64,000 nucleotides of DNA, from NCBI RefSeq assembly GCF_004328705.1, contig NZ_CP035319.1:2976001-3040000 (forward strand). The letters run 5' to 3'. A program made the position numbers and the translations under genes. Shown piece by piece: positions 46,179-54,782 of this stretch (the first letter of the stretch is position 1; every line of letters begins with the position of its first letter). Under the pieces are notes generated by a model. That model ran no database searches, was not told the origin of the DNA, and saw only the letters and a list, made by a program, of their open reading frames with translations. Origin of the DNA: Rhodococcus sp. ABRD24. GTDB taxonomy: Bacteria > Actinomycetota > Actinomycetes > Mycobacteriales > Mycobacteriaceae.

Positions 46179-46948
46179 GATCGTTCGGCTGTCGCCAGCC
46201 AGGCCGGGGCGAGGAGGCGGTCCTGGGAGTCGAATCCGAGTGTCGAGACGATGGCGGTCAGGGAGGAAGTGGGCTGTTGCATCAGATCTGCCCGGGTGAA
46301 GGCGGTCGTGTAGGTGGTGCGTTCCAGTCGCCGCACAATCCAGCCCGCGTCGGCGAGGGTTCCGCGGAGATTGTCCTCACCGATTCGGAAGGGTCCGGGG
46401 AACTCGTCGGGGACCTGGTCCGAGAAACACACCACGTGCATCCGGGCGTGTGGGCGGCACGCACGGTGCACTGCCGCGACGTAGCCGTGACGCTGGTCCT
46501 CGGGGAAGCAGTGGTACAGCGCGCTGTCGATGACGGTGGTGAACCGGTCTGCGTAGCCGGTCAGGTCGGTGGCATCGGCGACGTCGAAGTCGACGGACTG
46601 ATCCAGCCCACGCTCGCGGGCGCGTTCGCGGGCGATGTCGATTGCCGCGGGCGCGGCGTCGAGTCCGCACACGTGATATCCCCGTTCGGCGAGAAAGTTC
46701 GCGTTCTCGCCTGGGCCGCTGCCGATGTCGAGGACTTCGCTGGTGAACTGCCCGTCGGCCTCGAGATTGCGGACCACCGGTTGGGCCTCGCCGATATCCC
46801 ACGGCACCCGATCGAACTCGAACTCGGTGTACTGCGTGGTGCCGGACGGCTGGGCGTCGCGCCTGAAGGTATTGAAGTCGCCGCGATACAGCGCATCGAA
46901 CGCAGCGGGGGTCGGTTGGTCGGGGGACTGGGGAACGTCGGCGCTCAC
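46175..46948 (-). CDS. SAM-dependent class I methyltransferase
   Basis: A 257-residue methyltransferase with motif I VLDIGSGPGENANFLAERG, the acidic GLDAAP after strand 2 and DVADATDL at motif III. GTG 46948 is chosen because AAGGAG lies 7 bases before it; the longer frame enters a structured leader. The C-terminus (IVRRLERTTYTTAF) is family-like. It forms an operon with the MTHFR-like gene. The substrate is unknown. Confidence 0.82.
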   Translation of the reverse strand: MSADVPQSPDQPTPAAFDALYRGDFNTFRRDAQPSGTTQYTEFEFDRVPWDIGEAQPVVRNLEADGQFTSEVLDIGSGPGENANFLAERGYHVCGLDAAPAAIDIARERARERGLDQSVDFDVADATDLTGYADRFTTVIDSALYHCFPEDQRHGYVAAVHRACRPHARMHVVCFSDQVPDEFPGPFRIGEDNLRGTLADAGWIVRRLERTTYTTAFTRADLMQQPTSSLTAIVSTLGFDSQDRLLAPAWLATAERS

Positions 46949-47029
46949 GGGCTGCTCCTTGGCGACGATGTGGACTTCGGATCCCGGTCGCGCGGGTGCT
47001 CCGACGAGTAATTCACCGCGGACCATCTC

Positions 47030-47150
47030 CCTCCGGGGTTTTCTCGCCGGGGTGCAGTGGTCGTCGTCCCAACTTGCCTCGGAACGCGCAGGCACCCAGG
47101 ACGGCGCTGGCCACTTCCCCTGTCGAGCAGTTGGTGAGTTCTCGACCATC
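47030..47150 (-). ncRNA. Candidate structured leader of the methyltransferase operon
   Basis: On the reverse strand the leader can fold as a 6-bp hairpin (47146-47141 with 47127-47122, GTCGAG/CTCGAC). A long arm follows: AGTGG (47115-47111) with CCACT (47060-47056), inside it CGTCC (47103-47099) with GGACG (47069-47065), then GCCT (47093-47090) with AGGC (47079-47076). A CCCCGG-rich stretch before the ribosome-binding site could switch. It does not match a riboswitch class I know; a SAM- or folate-linked element would fit the genes. Confidence 0.35.
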
Positions 47151-47216
47151 GTACCGAAATCGGGCCCCAGGCTGGTGAGGTCGTGGATGGTAAAGAACTT
47201 GGAAAGTGTTCTATAC

Positions 47217-47681
47217 CTATGGAATTCGAAGATGTCCGGCGGTATCGGATCGGGCCGTGGCAACCGGATAGACCGTGCCCTGCGCGACGGCGCACAACCG
47301 GATGCTGCCGTCGTCCGCCACCATCTCCAGGTCGCACCTGCACACCGCGCGGCGTCGCCCCACGTGAGTGACCTGCCCGGTGGCGCGCAGCGTCCGGCCC
47401 TGCGCGGGCCGCACGTACTCTATGGTCATCCCGCCGGTGAGTACCGCAGCACCCAGCACGGTGCCGCCGGCATAGGTGAGTGCATTGTCGGCCGCGTAGG
47501 CGAGCACGCCGCCGTGCAGGAAGCCGTTCTGTTGCAGCAGGTCCGGTCGGGCGTCGATCTCGAGGACCGCGCCGCTGTCGTCGAAGGAGACCAGCCGGGT
47601 GCCGAGCAGGACACTGAACGGCTGGGATGCCAGATGCGTGCGGGCGTCCTCGATGCCGAGCGGTGAATCGATGCTGTCCAC
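47217..47681 (-). CDS. PaaI/YbgC-type hotdog thioesterase
   Basis: A 154-residue hotdog-fold protein. The family motif LLQQNGFLHGGVLAYAADNA (catalytic loop xxxHGG) is followed by MTIEYVRPAQGRTLRATGQV. It should hydrolyse an acyl-CoA. GTG 47681 is chosen because AAGGAG lies 5 bases before it; the ATG at 47726 has no such site. It stands upstream of the methyltransferase leader on the same strand. Confidence 0.85.
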   Translation of the reverse strand: MDSIDSPLGIEDARTHLASQPFSVLLGTRLVSFDDSGAVLEIDARPDLLQQNGFLHGGVLAYAADNALTYAGGTVLGAAVLTGGMTIEYVRPAQGRTLRATGQVTHVGRRRAVCRCDLEMVADDGSIRLCAVAQGTVYPVATARSDTAGHLRIP

Positions 47682-48076
47682 GTGGACTCCTTCATGGTGT
47701 ATTGCCGAGATCTCGATGTCCGTCATGCGCAGATCTGGAGGAAATCGGTGGCACCCGGACGTAGCTGGAAGTACCTCTGCTGCCCCTTCGCCTCGAACAC
47801 CGCAGATGCCTCCGACACCCGGGTCATGGTCCCCAGCTGGTACGGGTCGTTCCAATCGGTGGGCGCAACTGTGCGATCGGGAGCTGGACAACAGGTACTG
47901 CTTCCCGGTACGCACCCACGACCCGCGCGCCGCACACGTGGGCGGACTCTCATCAAGTCACCCTATCGGCAGCTACCCGCGACGGAGACGACTCGAGCGG
48001 ACGGGCATGGTTTCGGTCAGCAGGGCCACTCCCGGCCTGGATGCGGAATGTAAGTAGGCCGGTGCGTGAGCGGGGA
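47682..48076. other. Gap of about 395 bases without a convincing gene
   Basis: Several short frames cross it, but none has family-like sequence with a start signal. It should hold the thioesterase promoter. No hairpin or repeat stands out. Confidence 0.4.
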
Positions 48077-48265
48077 TCAGGGGCCGCCGGAGAGCGAGTA
48101 GCCGATGTACCGGCCGCCCCACTTCAGGCCGCCCCACTTCAGGTAGGCGCTCGTTGTCGCCTGCCCACGGATCTCGTCGTTCTGCCACTGGTAGACAGGG
48201 TGGCCCGGGGGAAGGAAGCCCACTCGTTCGAGGTTGTAATACTCGCCGTGGCCCGGTGAGTGCAT
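48077..48265 (-). CDS. Small 62-residue protein at the end of the hydrolase operon
   Basis: The peptide (YYNLERVGFLPPGHPVYQWQ, ending LKWGGLKWGGRYIGYSLSGG) lacks a signal peptide. It contains an in-frame duplication LKWGG-LKWGG caused by a 15-base direct repeat (48116-48145). It is in the same direction as the upstream SDR gene, 114 bases away. No family is recognised. It may be the C-terminal remnant of a longer enzyme. Confidence 0.45.
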   Translation of the reverse strand: MHSPGHGEYYNLERVGFLPPGHPVYQWQNDEIRGQATTSAYLKWGGLKWGGRYIGYSLSGGP

Positions 48266-48379
48266 CTGGCCTCCTCTGGCCGGCTTCTGTCGTCGATCGG
48301 TCGCTGGTCGAACCGGTGCTCTCGGCTCCGGACAGACTGCGGGGCAGCCCGTTCCGCAATTCGCTGGAGCCGCCCGCGA

Positions 48380-49204
48380 TCAGGGCTCGACCCCGCCGAG
48401 ATTGCCGGTGGCTTGTCCGATTCGCCAGTAGATGCCGCCGCCGACCATTCCGCCGTCGACCGGGAGGTCGGCGGCGTTGACGAAGGACGAATCGGGACCG
48501 AGTAGGAACATCACAGCGGCCGCCAATTCGGTAGGGTCCCCGCCTCGACCGAGCGGAGTCGCCGCCAGATTTCCGGCATGGAACACCCTTGCGTCCTCAG
48601 TGCTGTGGACGCTGTTCGCCGCGTGGATCATGGGGGTTTCCACGAGCCCGGGGCAGATGCAGTTCACTCGGATTCCGCGCGGTGCGAGTTCAAGTGCGCT
48701 CGCCTTGGTCAGGCCTCGCAGCCCCCACTTGCCTGCGGTGTAGGCGGCGCCGAAGTATCCGGTCAGGCCGGCAGTTGACGAGATGTTGACGATCGCACCG
48801 CCCCTGACGAGGAGCGGACTCAGCGTGCGGGTCCCGAGGAACGCGCCGGTGAGATTGACGTTCAGGACACGGTCCCACTCGTGTAACGACGTCTCGGTGA
48901 CCGTCTTCCTCAGCGTGATCCCTGCATTGTTGACCAGGCCGTACAGCGGCACCGCGGCATCGGCGACGCGGTCGGCGACGCGCGCCCAGTCCGTGGCGCT
49001 CGCGACGTCGGCGAGGATCGTCTCCAGCCGGGAACTGTGCGGGCCGGACTCGGCTCGCAACTTGTCCCAATGATCTGATCCGTCCGGATGGACATCCACC
49101 GCGTAGACGCGGGCTCCGGCTCGCAGCAGCGCGAGGCTCTCGGCGGCGCCCTGCCCGCGGGCGCCGCCGGTCACAACGACGGCCTTTCCGTCCCAATGGC
49201 TCAT
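48380..49204 (-). CDS. Short-chain dehydrogenase/reductase 1
   Basis: A 274-residue SDR with TGGARGQG (cofactor loop), the acidic residue of YAVDVHPDG favouring NAD, NNAG, the active Ser in NISSTAG and YTAGK (Tyr-x3-Lys). ATG 49204 starts 10 bases after the preceding SDR stop; the longer frame overlaps that gene. It is the fourth gene of a LysR-linked operon and probably oxidises an alcohol released by the hydrolase. Confidence 0.88.
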   Translation of the reverse strand: MSHWDGKAVVVTGGARGQGAAESLALLRAGARVYAVDVHPDGSDHWDKLRAESGPHSSRLETILADVASATDWARVADRVADAAVPLYGLVNNAGITLRKTVTETSLHEWDRVLNVNLTGAFLGTRTLSPLLVRGGAIVNISSTAGLTGYFGAAYTAGKWGLRGLTKASALELAPRGIRVNCICPGLVETPMIHAANSVHSTEDARVFHAGNLAATPLGRGGDPTELAAAVMFLLGPDSSFVNAADLPVDGGMVGGGIYWRIGQATGNLGGVEP

Positions 49205-49214
49205 CGACAGCCCG

Positions 49215-49991
49215 CTACGACCGCGTGATTCCGCCGTCGACAACGAGCGTCTGCCCGGTGACGAATGCAGAGACGTCGGAAGCGAGGTGCAGGAACATCT
49301 GGGCCACCTCCGCTGGCTCGCCCATCCGGCGCAGCGGCGTTTTCTCCACGAAGGTCCGGTAGTTGACTGGATCCTCGTGCATCCAGGCGCTCATCGGGGT
49401 CTTGATGTAGCCCGGGGCCACCGCGTTGACGCGGATCCCGAGCGGACCCCATTCGAGGGCGAGGCAGTTCGTCAGGTGCGATACCGCCGCCTTCGCCGAG
49501 GCGTAGTCGATGCAGTTCGGCCGCGCCTTGATTCCGGCGTAGCTGGACAGGTTCACGATCGACCCGCCGCCGTTGCGTGCCATGACGCGAGCGGCGGCTT
49601 GCGCCCCGAAGAAGACCCCGGTCAGGTTCACGCCGATCGTCCTGTTCCAGGATGCGAGGTCCATGTCGAGTGCGGCGATCCGATTCATCGAGCCCGCATT
49701 GTTGATCCAAGCATCGATTGCGCCGTGCGCGGCCACGACGTCGGCCACCGCGTCCGCGATCTGCGTCGGGTCGGCGATATCGACGGTGAGATATCGCGCG
49801 TTCGGGACGACTGCGGATTCCTTTGGGGCGGCGGACAAATCCATGCCGATCACTGTGGCCCCCTGTTCGGCAAAGGCTTTCATCGCCGCGGAGCCGATAC
49901 CACCGAGGGCTCCGGTGACGACGACGACCTTGCCGTCGAGGTCTGGGTAGTGCGCGCCCCGAGTTGCCGTGTCCGGCATGTCGATATTCAT
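49215..49991 (-). CDS. Short-chain dehydrogenase/reductase 2
   Basis: A 258-residue classical SDR: TGALGGIG, VIGMDLSAAP (NAD preference), NNAG, NLSSYAG and YASAK. ATG 49991 follows AAGGAA and overlaps the transporter stop (ATGA). Two SDRs in one operon suggest two successive oxidations or different stereochemistry on one substrate. Confidence 0.9.
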   Translation of the reverse strand: MNIDMPDTATRGAHYPDLDGKVVVVTGALGGIGSAAMKAFAEQGATVIGMDLSAAPKESAVVPNARYLTVDIADPTQIADAVADVVAAHGAIDAWINNAGSMNRIAALDMDLASWNRTIGVNLTGVFFGAQAAARVMARNGGGSIVNLSSYAGIKARPNCIDYASAKAAVSHLTNCLALEWGPLGIRVNAVAPGYIKTPMSAWMHEDPVNYRTFVEKTPLRRMGEPAEVAQMFLHLASDVSAFVTGQTLVVDGGITRS

Positions 49992-51319
49992 GAGTTTTCC
50001 TTCGTGAGTGTGGTTTCCGTGCCGATCTGATGCAGCGGCATTCTGGCTGTTTCCTTGATGATCGAAGCCGCTCCGACCGCGAGCAGTCCCAGCGCCATGA
50101 CGTATGCCGAGTAGATCCACGCCTTGTCGATCGACGTGAGCCAGGTGTTGAGGTATGGCGCGGTGCCACCGAACAGCGCGACCGACAGTGAGGTCACCAA
50201 GCCCACCCCCCTGGCGCGGGCAGCGGTGGGAACCTGCTCGGCGACGATGGCGGGGAACATCGAGGCCAGCAAAGCCCAGACGAGGAGGCCGAGCAGCTGG
50301 GAGACGAACAGTGTCCACGGGGCGGACGAGAGGATCACGTTGATCGGGATGACGACGACGAACACACCTGCGCCGTAGACGGCGAGCATGCGCCGGCGTC
50401 CCCAGCGATCGGCCATGATCCCGCAGACTGGCAGCCACAGGATGCAGACGACCTGAGCGAGCAGGCTGGCGACGTAGGCCCCGTTCGGGTCCATCCCCTT
50501 GGTCGCGATCGCGGTGGCAGGTGCAAAGGTGACCCACGTGTAGTAGGTAGCGTTCGAGGCCGCGCCGATCATGATGATCCGGGCGCCGATCGACAGCATC
50601 GCCCTGGGGGTGAGCGCCGCGGCGGGCGTTGTTTCGTTTCCGGATTCGGAGAACACATCGGATTCCTCGGCGCTGCGACGCAGGAACATGGCGTAGACGC
50701 CGAGCAGGGCTCCGACCGCGAAGCCGACCCGCCAACCCCAAGCCTGCATGTCGTCGGGCCCGAGGACCGAAGTCAGACCCGCCGCAAGCGCGGTCGCCGC
50801 CATGACCCCAAACGTCACGCTGACGAACACCGAGCTCGTCCACAGGGCACGCCTCTCGGGTGGCGCGATCTCTGCGACGTAGGTGTAGCTGACACCGCTC
50901 TCCCCACCGTGCGCGAGACCTTGGAGCAGGCGCAGGACCAGCAGCAGCAACGAAGAAAGGACACCGACCTGCTCAAACGTCGGGGTCAGGGCGATGCCCA
51001 GACTCGTCAGTGCCAGTAGCGACATGGTCGCGACGAGGGTGAACTTACGTCCCCGCTTGTCGCCGATTGCGCCGAAGATCCAGCCGCCGACGGGACGGGC
51101 GAGGAATCCACCGGCGAAGACCGCGAGCGTCGACAGCATCGCGGAGGTCGGGTCGACCGAGTTGAACAGATTCGCGGCGAGGTAGACCGAGAACGTTCCG
51201 TAGAGCGTCCAGTCGAACCACTCGAGGGCGTTGCCGACGGCGGCGGCACGCAGCGATCGCCGCCGTGCCTGCATGCTGAGCTCGCCGGTTGCGGTGGTGG
51301 TCAAGGAATCAATGGTCAT
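49988..51319 (-). CDS. MFS transporter, metabolite:proton symporter (MHS) family
   Basis: A 443-residue protein with 12 predicted helices. The N-terminal AAAVGNALEWFDWTLYGTFS is the signature of the MHS subfamily (shikimate, proline/betaine, aromatic acid carriers), and GDKRGRKFTLVATM is the loop 2-3 motif. It should import an organic acid. It overlaps both neighbours by 4 bases. Confidence 0.9.
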   Translation of the reverse strand: MTIDSLTTTATGELSMQARRRSLRAAAVGNALEWFDWTLYGTFSVYLAANLFNSVDPTSAMLSTLAVFAGGFLARPVGGWIFGAIGDKRGRKFTLVATMSLLALTSLGIALTPTFEQVGVLSSLLLLVLRLLQGLAHGGESGVSYTYVAEIAPPERRALWTSSVFVSVTFGVMAATALAAGLTSVLGPDDMQAWGWRVGFAVGALLGVYAMFLRRSAEESDVFSESGNETTPAAALTPRAMLSIGARIIMIGAASNATYYTWVTFAPATAIATKGMDPNGAYVASLLAQVVCILWLPVCGIMADRWGRRRMLAVYGAGVFVVVIPINVILSSAPWTLFVSQLLGLLVWALLASMFPAIVAEQVPTAARARGVGLVTSLSVALFGGTAPYLNTWLTSIDKAWIYSAYVMALGLLAVGAASIIKETARMPLHQIGTETTLTKENS

Positions 51320-52290
51320 GAGTGGGGGTCCTTCGGTCGGGGGCCGAGGTTCGTCGTGGTGGGGAGCAGATATCGGCGGAACCAGTCGGCTGCCGCCGTG
51401 CTGGTCCGATGGAAGTGGTCGGTATAGACGGAGTAGTGCCCGCCCGGGAGCAACAGCAGTTCCTTTGGATGGTGCGCACGGTTGTATGCGTCCTGCTGGA
51501 GGTCGGTCGGCGTCAGCCCGTCGTCGTCGGCAACGACCATCAACAACGGGGTGGGGCCGATCCGCTGGACGAACACGCCGGGCTCATACTGGCGGGCCAG
51601 CTCGAGAGAACGCAGAGTCACCTCGTTGCGCCACTCCGGACACCGTGCGCCCTCCGTCGACATGTACTCGTACGAGTCGCGTTGCGGGTACGCGGCCGGA
51701 ACCTGTGGATCGTCGCTGACAGTTTGCATCAGCTGCGGAGCGGCGCCGGCGTGCCGCGCCTCGCGGTCCTGTTCGAGACGGCGATGGAACTCCGCAGCCT
51801 GCTCCCGCGGCATCCTCCGCAGGCCCGCTTCGTAGCCGCTGATGGTCGGCACCTGGCTGACCACGCATTTGACTCGCCGATCCATTGCGGCGACGACGAG
51901 GGCATGCCCGCCGCTGTAGCTGCTGCCCCAGATTCCGATCCGGTCCGGATCTACCTCGGGGCACGAGCGTACGAACGTGATTGCGCAGCGGAAATCTTCG
52001 ATCTGCTTGTACGGGTCGATCTCCTGGCGTGGGCGACCATCGCTGCGGCCGAGGTTGCGGAAGTCGAAGGTGAGGACCAGGAAGCCCCGGTTCGCGACGA
52101 CTGCGGCGTACTCCTCGAGGTCGCCGCCCGCGACCATTGACCACCCGTGTGCCATGACGACTGCCGGTAGCGGGCCGGTGAACCCGTCGGGGAGGTACTT
52201 GGTTCCCCGGATGGTATCGCCGTCAACGGCGAACTCGATCGATTGCGCGGATCCTTCGATCGATTCTCGGCCAACTGGAATGTCATTCAC
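51316..52290 (-). CDS. Alpha/beta hydrolase (dienelactone hydrolase/X-Pro peptidase-like)
   Basis: A 324-residue hydrolase. Oxyanion region VVMAHGWSMVAGG, nucleophile elbow GIWGSSYSGGHAL (Ser), a late acid region VVADDDGLTP and LLLLPGGHYSVY with the catalytic His. No signal peptide. First gene of the operon, divergent from a LysR regulator. It probably cleaves an ester, lactone or C-C bond of the imported compound. Confidence 0.87.
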   Translation of the reverse strand: MNDIPVGRESIEGSAQSIEFAVDGDTIRGTKYLPDGFTGPLPAVVMAHGWSMVAGGDLEEYAAVVANRGFLVLTFDFRNLGRSDGRPRQEIDPYKQIEDFRCAITFVRSCPEVDPDRIGIWGSSYSGGHALVVAAMDRRVKCVVSQVPTISGYEAGLRRMPREQAAEFHRRLEQDREARHAGAAPQLMQTVSDDPQVPAAYPQRDSYEYMSTEGARCPEWRNEVTLRSLELARQYEPGVFVQRIGPTPLLMVVADDDGLTPTDLQQDAYNRAHHPKELLLLPGGHYSVYTDHFHRTSTAAADWFRRYLLPTTTNLGPRPKDPHS

Positions 52291-52372
52291 GCCTAATACC
52301 TCATATGATCTGGGAATACCCTGCGGGGAAGGACGCTATCGGTGACGTACCTCACTGAACAACGAGCTATTA

Positions 52373-52388
52373 CCGATCATTTGATCGG
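52373..52388. promoter_or_regulatory. 16-bp palindrome in the LysR divergent promoter
   Basis: CCGATCA-TT-TGATCGG is a perfect inverted repeat 24 bases before the lysR GTG, with a further CCGATCG at 52394-52400. It lies between two divergent genes, where a LysR protein normally binds, though it is not a classic T-N11-A box. Confidence 0.65.
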
Positions 52389-52411
52389 AGAATCCGATCG
52401 AAGGGGGCCAC

Positions 52412-53347
52412 GTGAACATTCGATGGCTGGAATGCTTCTTCGCACTGGCCCGCGAACTCCATTTCGGTAGGGCGGCCGCGAGCCTCTACATGGGCCAATC
52501 CTCGCTCTCGGAATCGATCCGCAATCTCGAGGAACATCTCGGTGGGCGACTGTTCGATCGCAGCAGTCGCCGCGTCGAGCTCACCGCGTTCGGGCGGAGT
52601 GCACTCGAACTGCTGGAGCCGGCCATGTTGGACCTGACGGCCGCGATCGACACGTGCAAGGCCATGTCGACCGGGGGACGCGTCCCGCTGAGCATCGGAT
52701 TTCTCGGCGGTGGCTTCTACGAGCTGTACCAGCCGTTCCTTCGTGAGCTCGCCGAAAACGTGCCGGAAGTGGACCTGTCCCTCGTCGAGCTTTCTTATCG
52801 GTCGCATTTCTCGGCGCTGGCGAACGGCGATATCGATCTCGCCCTGTGTCGACTCCCCATCGGCCTCGACGGACTTACCAGCGGCCCGGTCGTCATGCAG
52901 GATCAACGGATGCTGTGTGTGCCGTCGGGGCACCCACTCGCCCAGGCAGAACTCGTCGACCCGGAGCAGCTCGCCGAGCTGAAGATGTGTCAGGTGCCTC
53001 CGGACGCGACCAATACGACCTGGCGGGATTATCACTTCCCCCGCAGCACGCCGTCCGGAACACCGATCGCCGCGGGGCCGACGATCACGACGATCCGGGA
53101 AGGCATCGCCGCCGTCAGCGCGGGCGCCGGTTGCCTGATGATCACAAAGCGGGCGGTGGACTACTACGGCACGCCGAACGTCGAGTTCGTAGAGATCGAC
53201 CTGCCCTCCATGCCGACCGCGCTGCTGCGACGCACCAACGACCGACGACCGATTCTGCACAAGGTCGATACTTTGCTGTTCAGGATTGCGCAACGCCTCG
53301 GTACGGCACCCGTCTCGTCACACGACACCGGGTTCGCGCGGATCTGA
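52412..53347 (+). CDS. LysR-family regulator of the hydrolase operon
   Basis: A 311-residue LysR protein: HTH RWLECFFALARELHFGRAAA with SLYMGQSSLSESIRNLEEHL, then the periplasmic-binding-like effector domain (VPLSIGFLGGGFYELYQPFL). GTG 52412 follows AAGGGGG. Its position suggests control of the operon on the other strand (52290 to 48380). Confidence 0.9.
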   Translation: MNIRWLECFFALARELHFGRAAASLYMGQSSLSESIRNLEEHLGGRLFDRSSRRVELTAFGRSALELLEPAMLDLTAAIDTCKAMSTGGRVPLSIGFLGGGFYELYQPFLRELAENVPEVDLSLVELSYRSHFSALANGDIDLALCRLPIGLDGLTSGPVVMQDQRMLCVPSGHPLAQAELVDPEQLAELKMCQVPPDATNTTWRDYHFPRSTPSGTPIAAGPTITTIREGIAAVSAGAGCLMITKRAVDYYGTPNVEFVEIDLPSMPTALLRRTNDRRPILHKVDTLLFRIAQRLGTAPVSSHDTGFARI

Positions 53348-53445
53348 ACCGTGCGCACTCCCTACTGCTGAGCCGTCGAGACCAGTGTCAGACCCCGTAC
53401 CCGTATGAATCGTCCGGGGGCAGCTGCTCACCGCCCCATGCCTGT

Positions 53446-54276
53446 CTAGCCCGACATCCCGACCCGCCATGACGGGTACTTCGGCACCCAACCCAGACCG
53501 CGTGCCTTCGCGTTCGATGCCCCGCGACCGTGCCCAGGGCCCAGCCCCGCCGGCTCCTGCGCACCAACCCAGCGGCAGAACGTCGGCACCCATTCATCAG
53601 GGCCGGCCGGTTCGTCGTCGACCACGTTGACGATGCCGGCGGGCCAGCCGAGTGCTGCGACGGTCGGGGCGACGGTGTCCTCGATGTGCAGGAAGCTCTC
53701 GATGCCGTTGCCGGCGAACACACCATCGCGCGCGGCACGGCCGAAGTCGCCGTCGGGGGAGTACCAGGTGCCGGGGCCGTAGAGCTTGCCGTACCGCAGG
53801 ATCACGTGGTTGGGGATTTCGGCGGACGCGTGCTCCATCGCCTCGACGCCCTCCACGGTGCGCGCGTTCGGCCCGACGGCGTCCACCAGCGGGACAGCCT
53901 CGTCGGCCAAGCCCTCCCCCTCCGCGTACAGCCATGCGATGCTCTGCGTGATCAGCCGTTCGACGCCGTATCGGTGCATCGCGTCGACCAGGGTGCGGGT
54001 GCCGACGGTTCGTAGCTCGGCGTTGGCTTCGAGATCGACCGAGGACAGGTCGGTGAGCTGATGGATCACCGCGTCCGGCCGGGCCTCGACGATGGCGTGC
54101 TCGACGGACGCCGCGTCGAACGCGTCGAGCCGCACGACGACGGCACCCGCCTCTCGCAGCTCGGGACGCGAGTCCGGATTGCGTGAGGTGCCCGCCACAA
54201 CGTGCCCCTGGGCGATCAGTGCGCGGGTGAGCGGCAATCCGACCACGCCCCCGGCGCCGGCGACGAGAATCCGCAT
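53446..54276 (-). CDS. NAD(P)-dependent epimerase/dehydratase-like (extended SDR)
   Basis: A 276-residue extended SDR. It has the N-terminal nucleotide loop ILVAGAGGVVGLPLTRALIA, a DAVIHQLTDLSS segment and YGKLYGPGTWYSPDG where the Tyr-x3-Lys active site is expected (the Tyr-x3-Lys itself is altered to R-Y-G-K). ATG 54276 fits the family start. The substrate is unknown, perhaps a nucleotide sugar. It stands alone downstream of vsr. Confidence 0.8.
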   Translation of the reverse strand: MRILVAGAGGVVGLPLTRALIAQGHVVAGTSRNPDSRPELREAGAVVVRLDAFDAASVEHAIVEARPDAVIHQLTDLSSVDLEANAELRTVGTRTLVDAMHRYGVERLITQSIAWLYAEGEGLADEAVPLVDAVGPNARTVEGVEAMEHASAEIPNHVILRYGKLYGPGTWYSPDGDFGRAARDGVFAGNGIESFLHIEDTVAPTVAALGWPAGIVNVVDDEPAGPDEWVPTFCRWVGAQEPAGLGPGHGRGASNAKARGLGWVPKYPSWRVGMSG

Positions 54277-54341
54277 ACGGTCGAGCCTAGGAAACCCGGG
54301 GACGCTCCGGCGGGATCGCGGCCGATTCGAGATGCGACCGT

Positions 54342-54755
54342 TCACTCGACGGTCAGTGCGGCCTGCACCCGATCTGCCGCTTCGGCCGGATTTTCGTGCT
54401 CCCACACCCGCACCACCCGCCAGCCCGCGGCGGTAATCCGGACATCGGTGTCGCGGTCCCGAACTACGTTGGCCGCCAGCTTGTCTGCCCACCACTGCGC
54501 GTTGTTCTTCGGCGCCGTCGCATGCTGCGGGCAACTGTGCCAGAAGCAGCCGTCGACGTAGACGGCGACCCGCCGCCGCGGGAACACCAGATCGGCCCGC
54601 CGCCGCAGCCCAGGCAGCGGCGCACGGTCGACGAAGAAGCGAACCCCGCGCCGGTGCAGCTCGCGCCGCAAAGCGACCTCCGGTGCGGTGTCGCGTCGGC
54701 GCTGTGCCCGCATCCGGGCGCTGGTCAGGGGATCGGTCGACGGCATTGCCACCAT
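54342..54755 (-). CDS. vsr: Very short patch repair endonuclease (Vsr)
   Basis: A 137-residue Vsr protein. APEVALRRELHRRGVRFFVD, the metal-binding Asp in RRADLVFP and the zinc/His motif DGCFWHSCPQHATAPKNN are diagnostic. Vsr nicks T:G mismatches left by deamination of 5-methylcytosine. It follows the cytosine methylase gene by 27 bases and is probably co-transcribed. Start ATG 54755 or 54746. Confidence 0.92.
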   Translation of the reverse strand: MVAMPSTDPLTSARMRAQRRRDTAPEVALRRELHRRGVRFFVDRAPLPGLRRRADLVFPRRRVAVYVDGCFWHSCPQHATAPKNNAQWWADKLAANVVRDRDTDVRITAAGWRVVRVWEHENPAEAADRVQAALTVE

Positions 54756-54782
54756 CTTCGCACCAGAACCGCGGTACCGGAT

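Noticed and set aside
47030..47150. Known SAM-IV, SAM-II, SAH or cobalamin riboswitch upstream of the methyltransferase
   Set aside because: The conserved core words I recall for these classes are not present. It was kept only as an unassigned structured leader.
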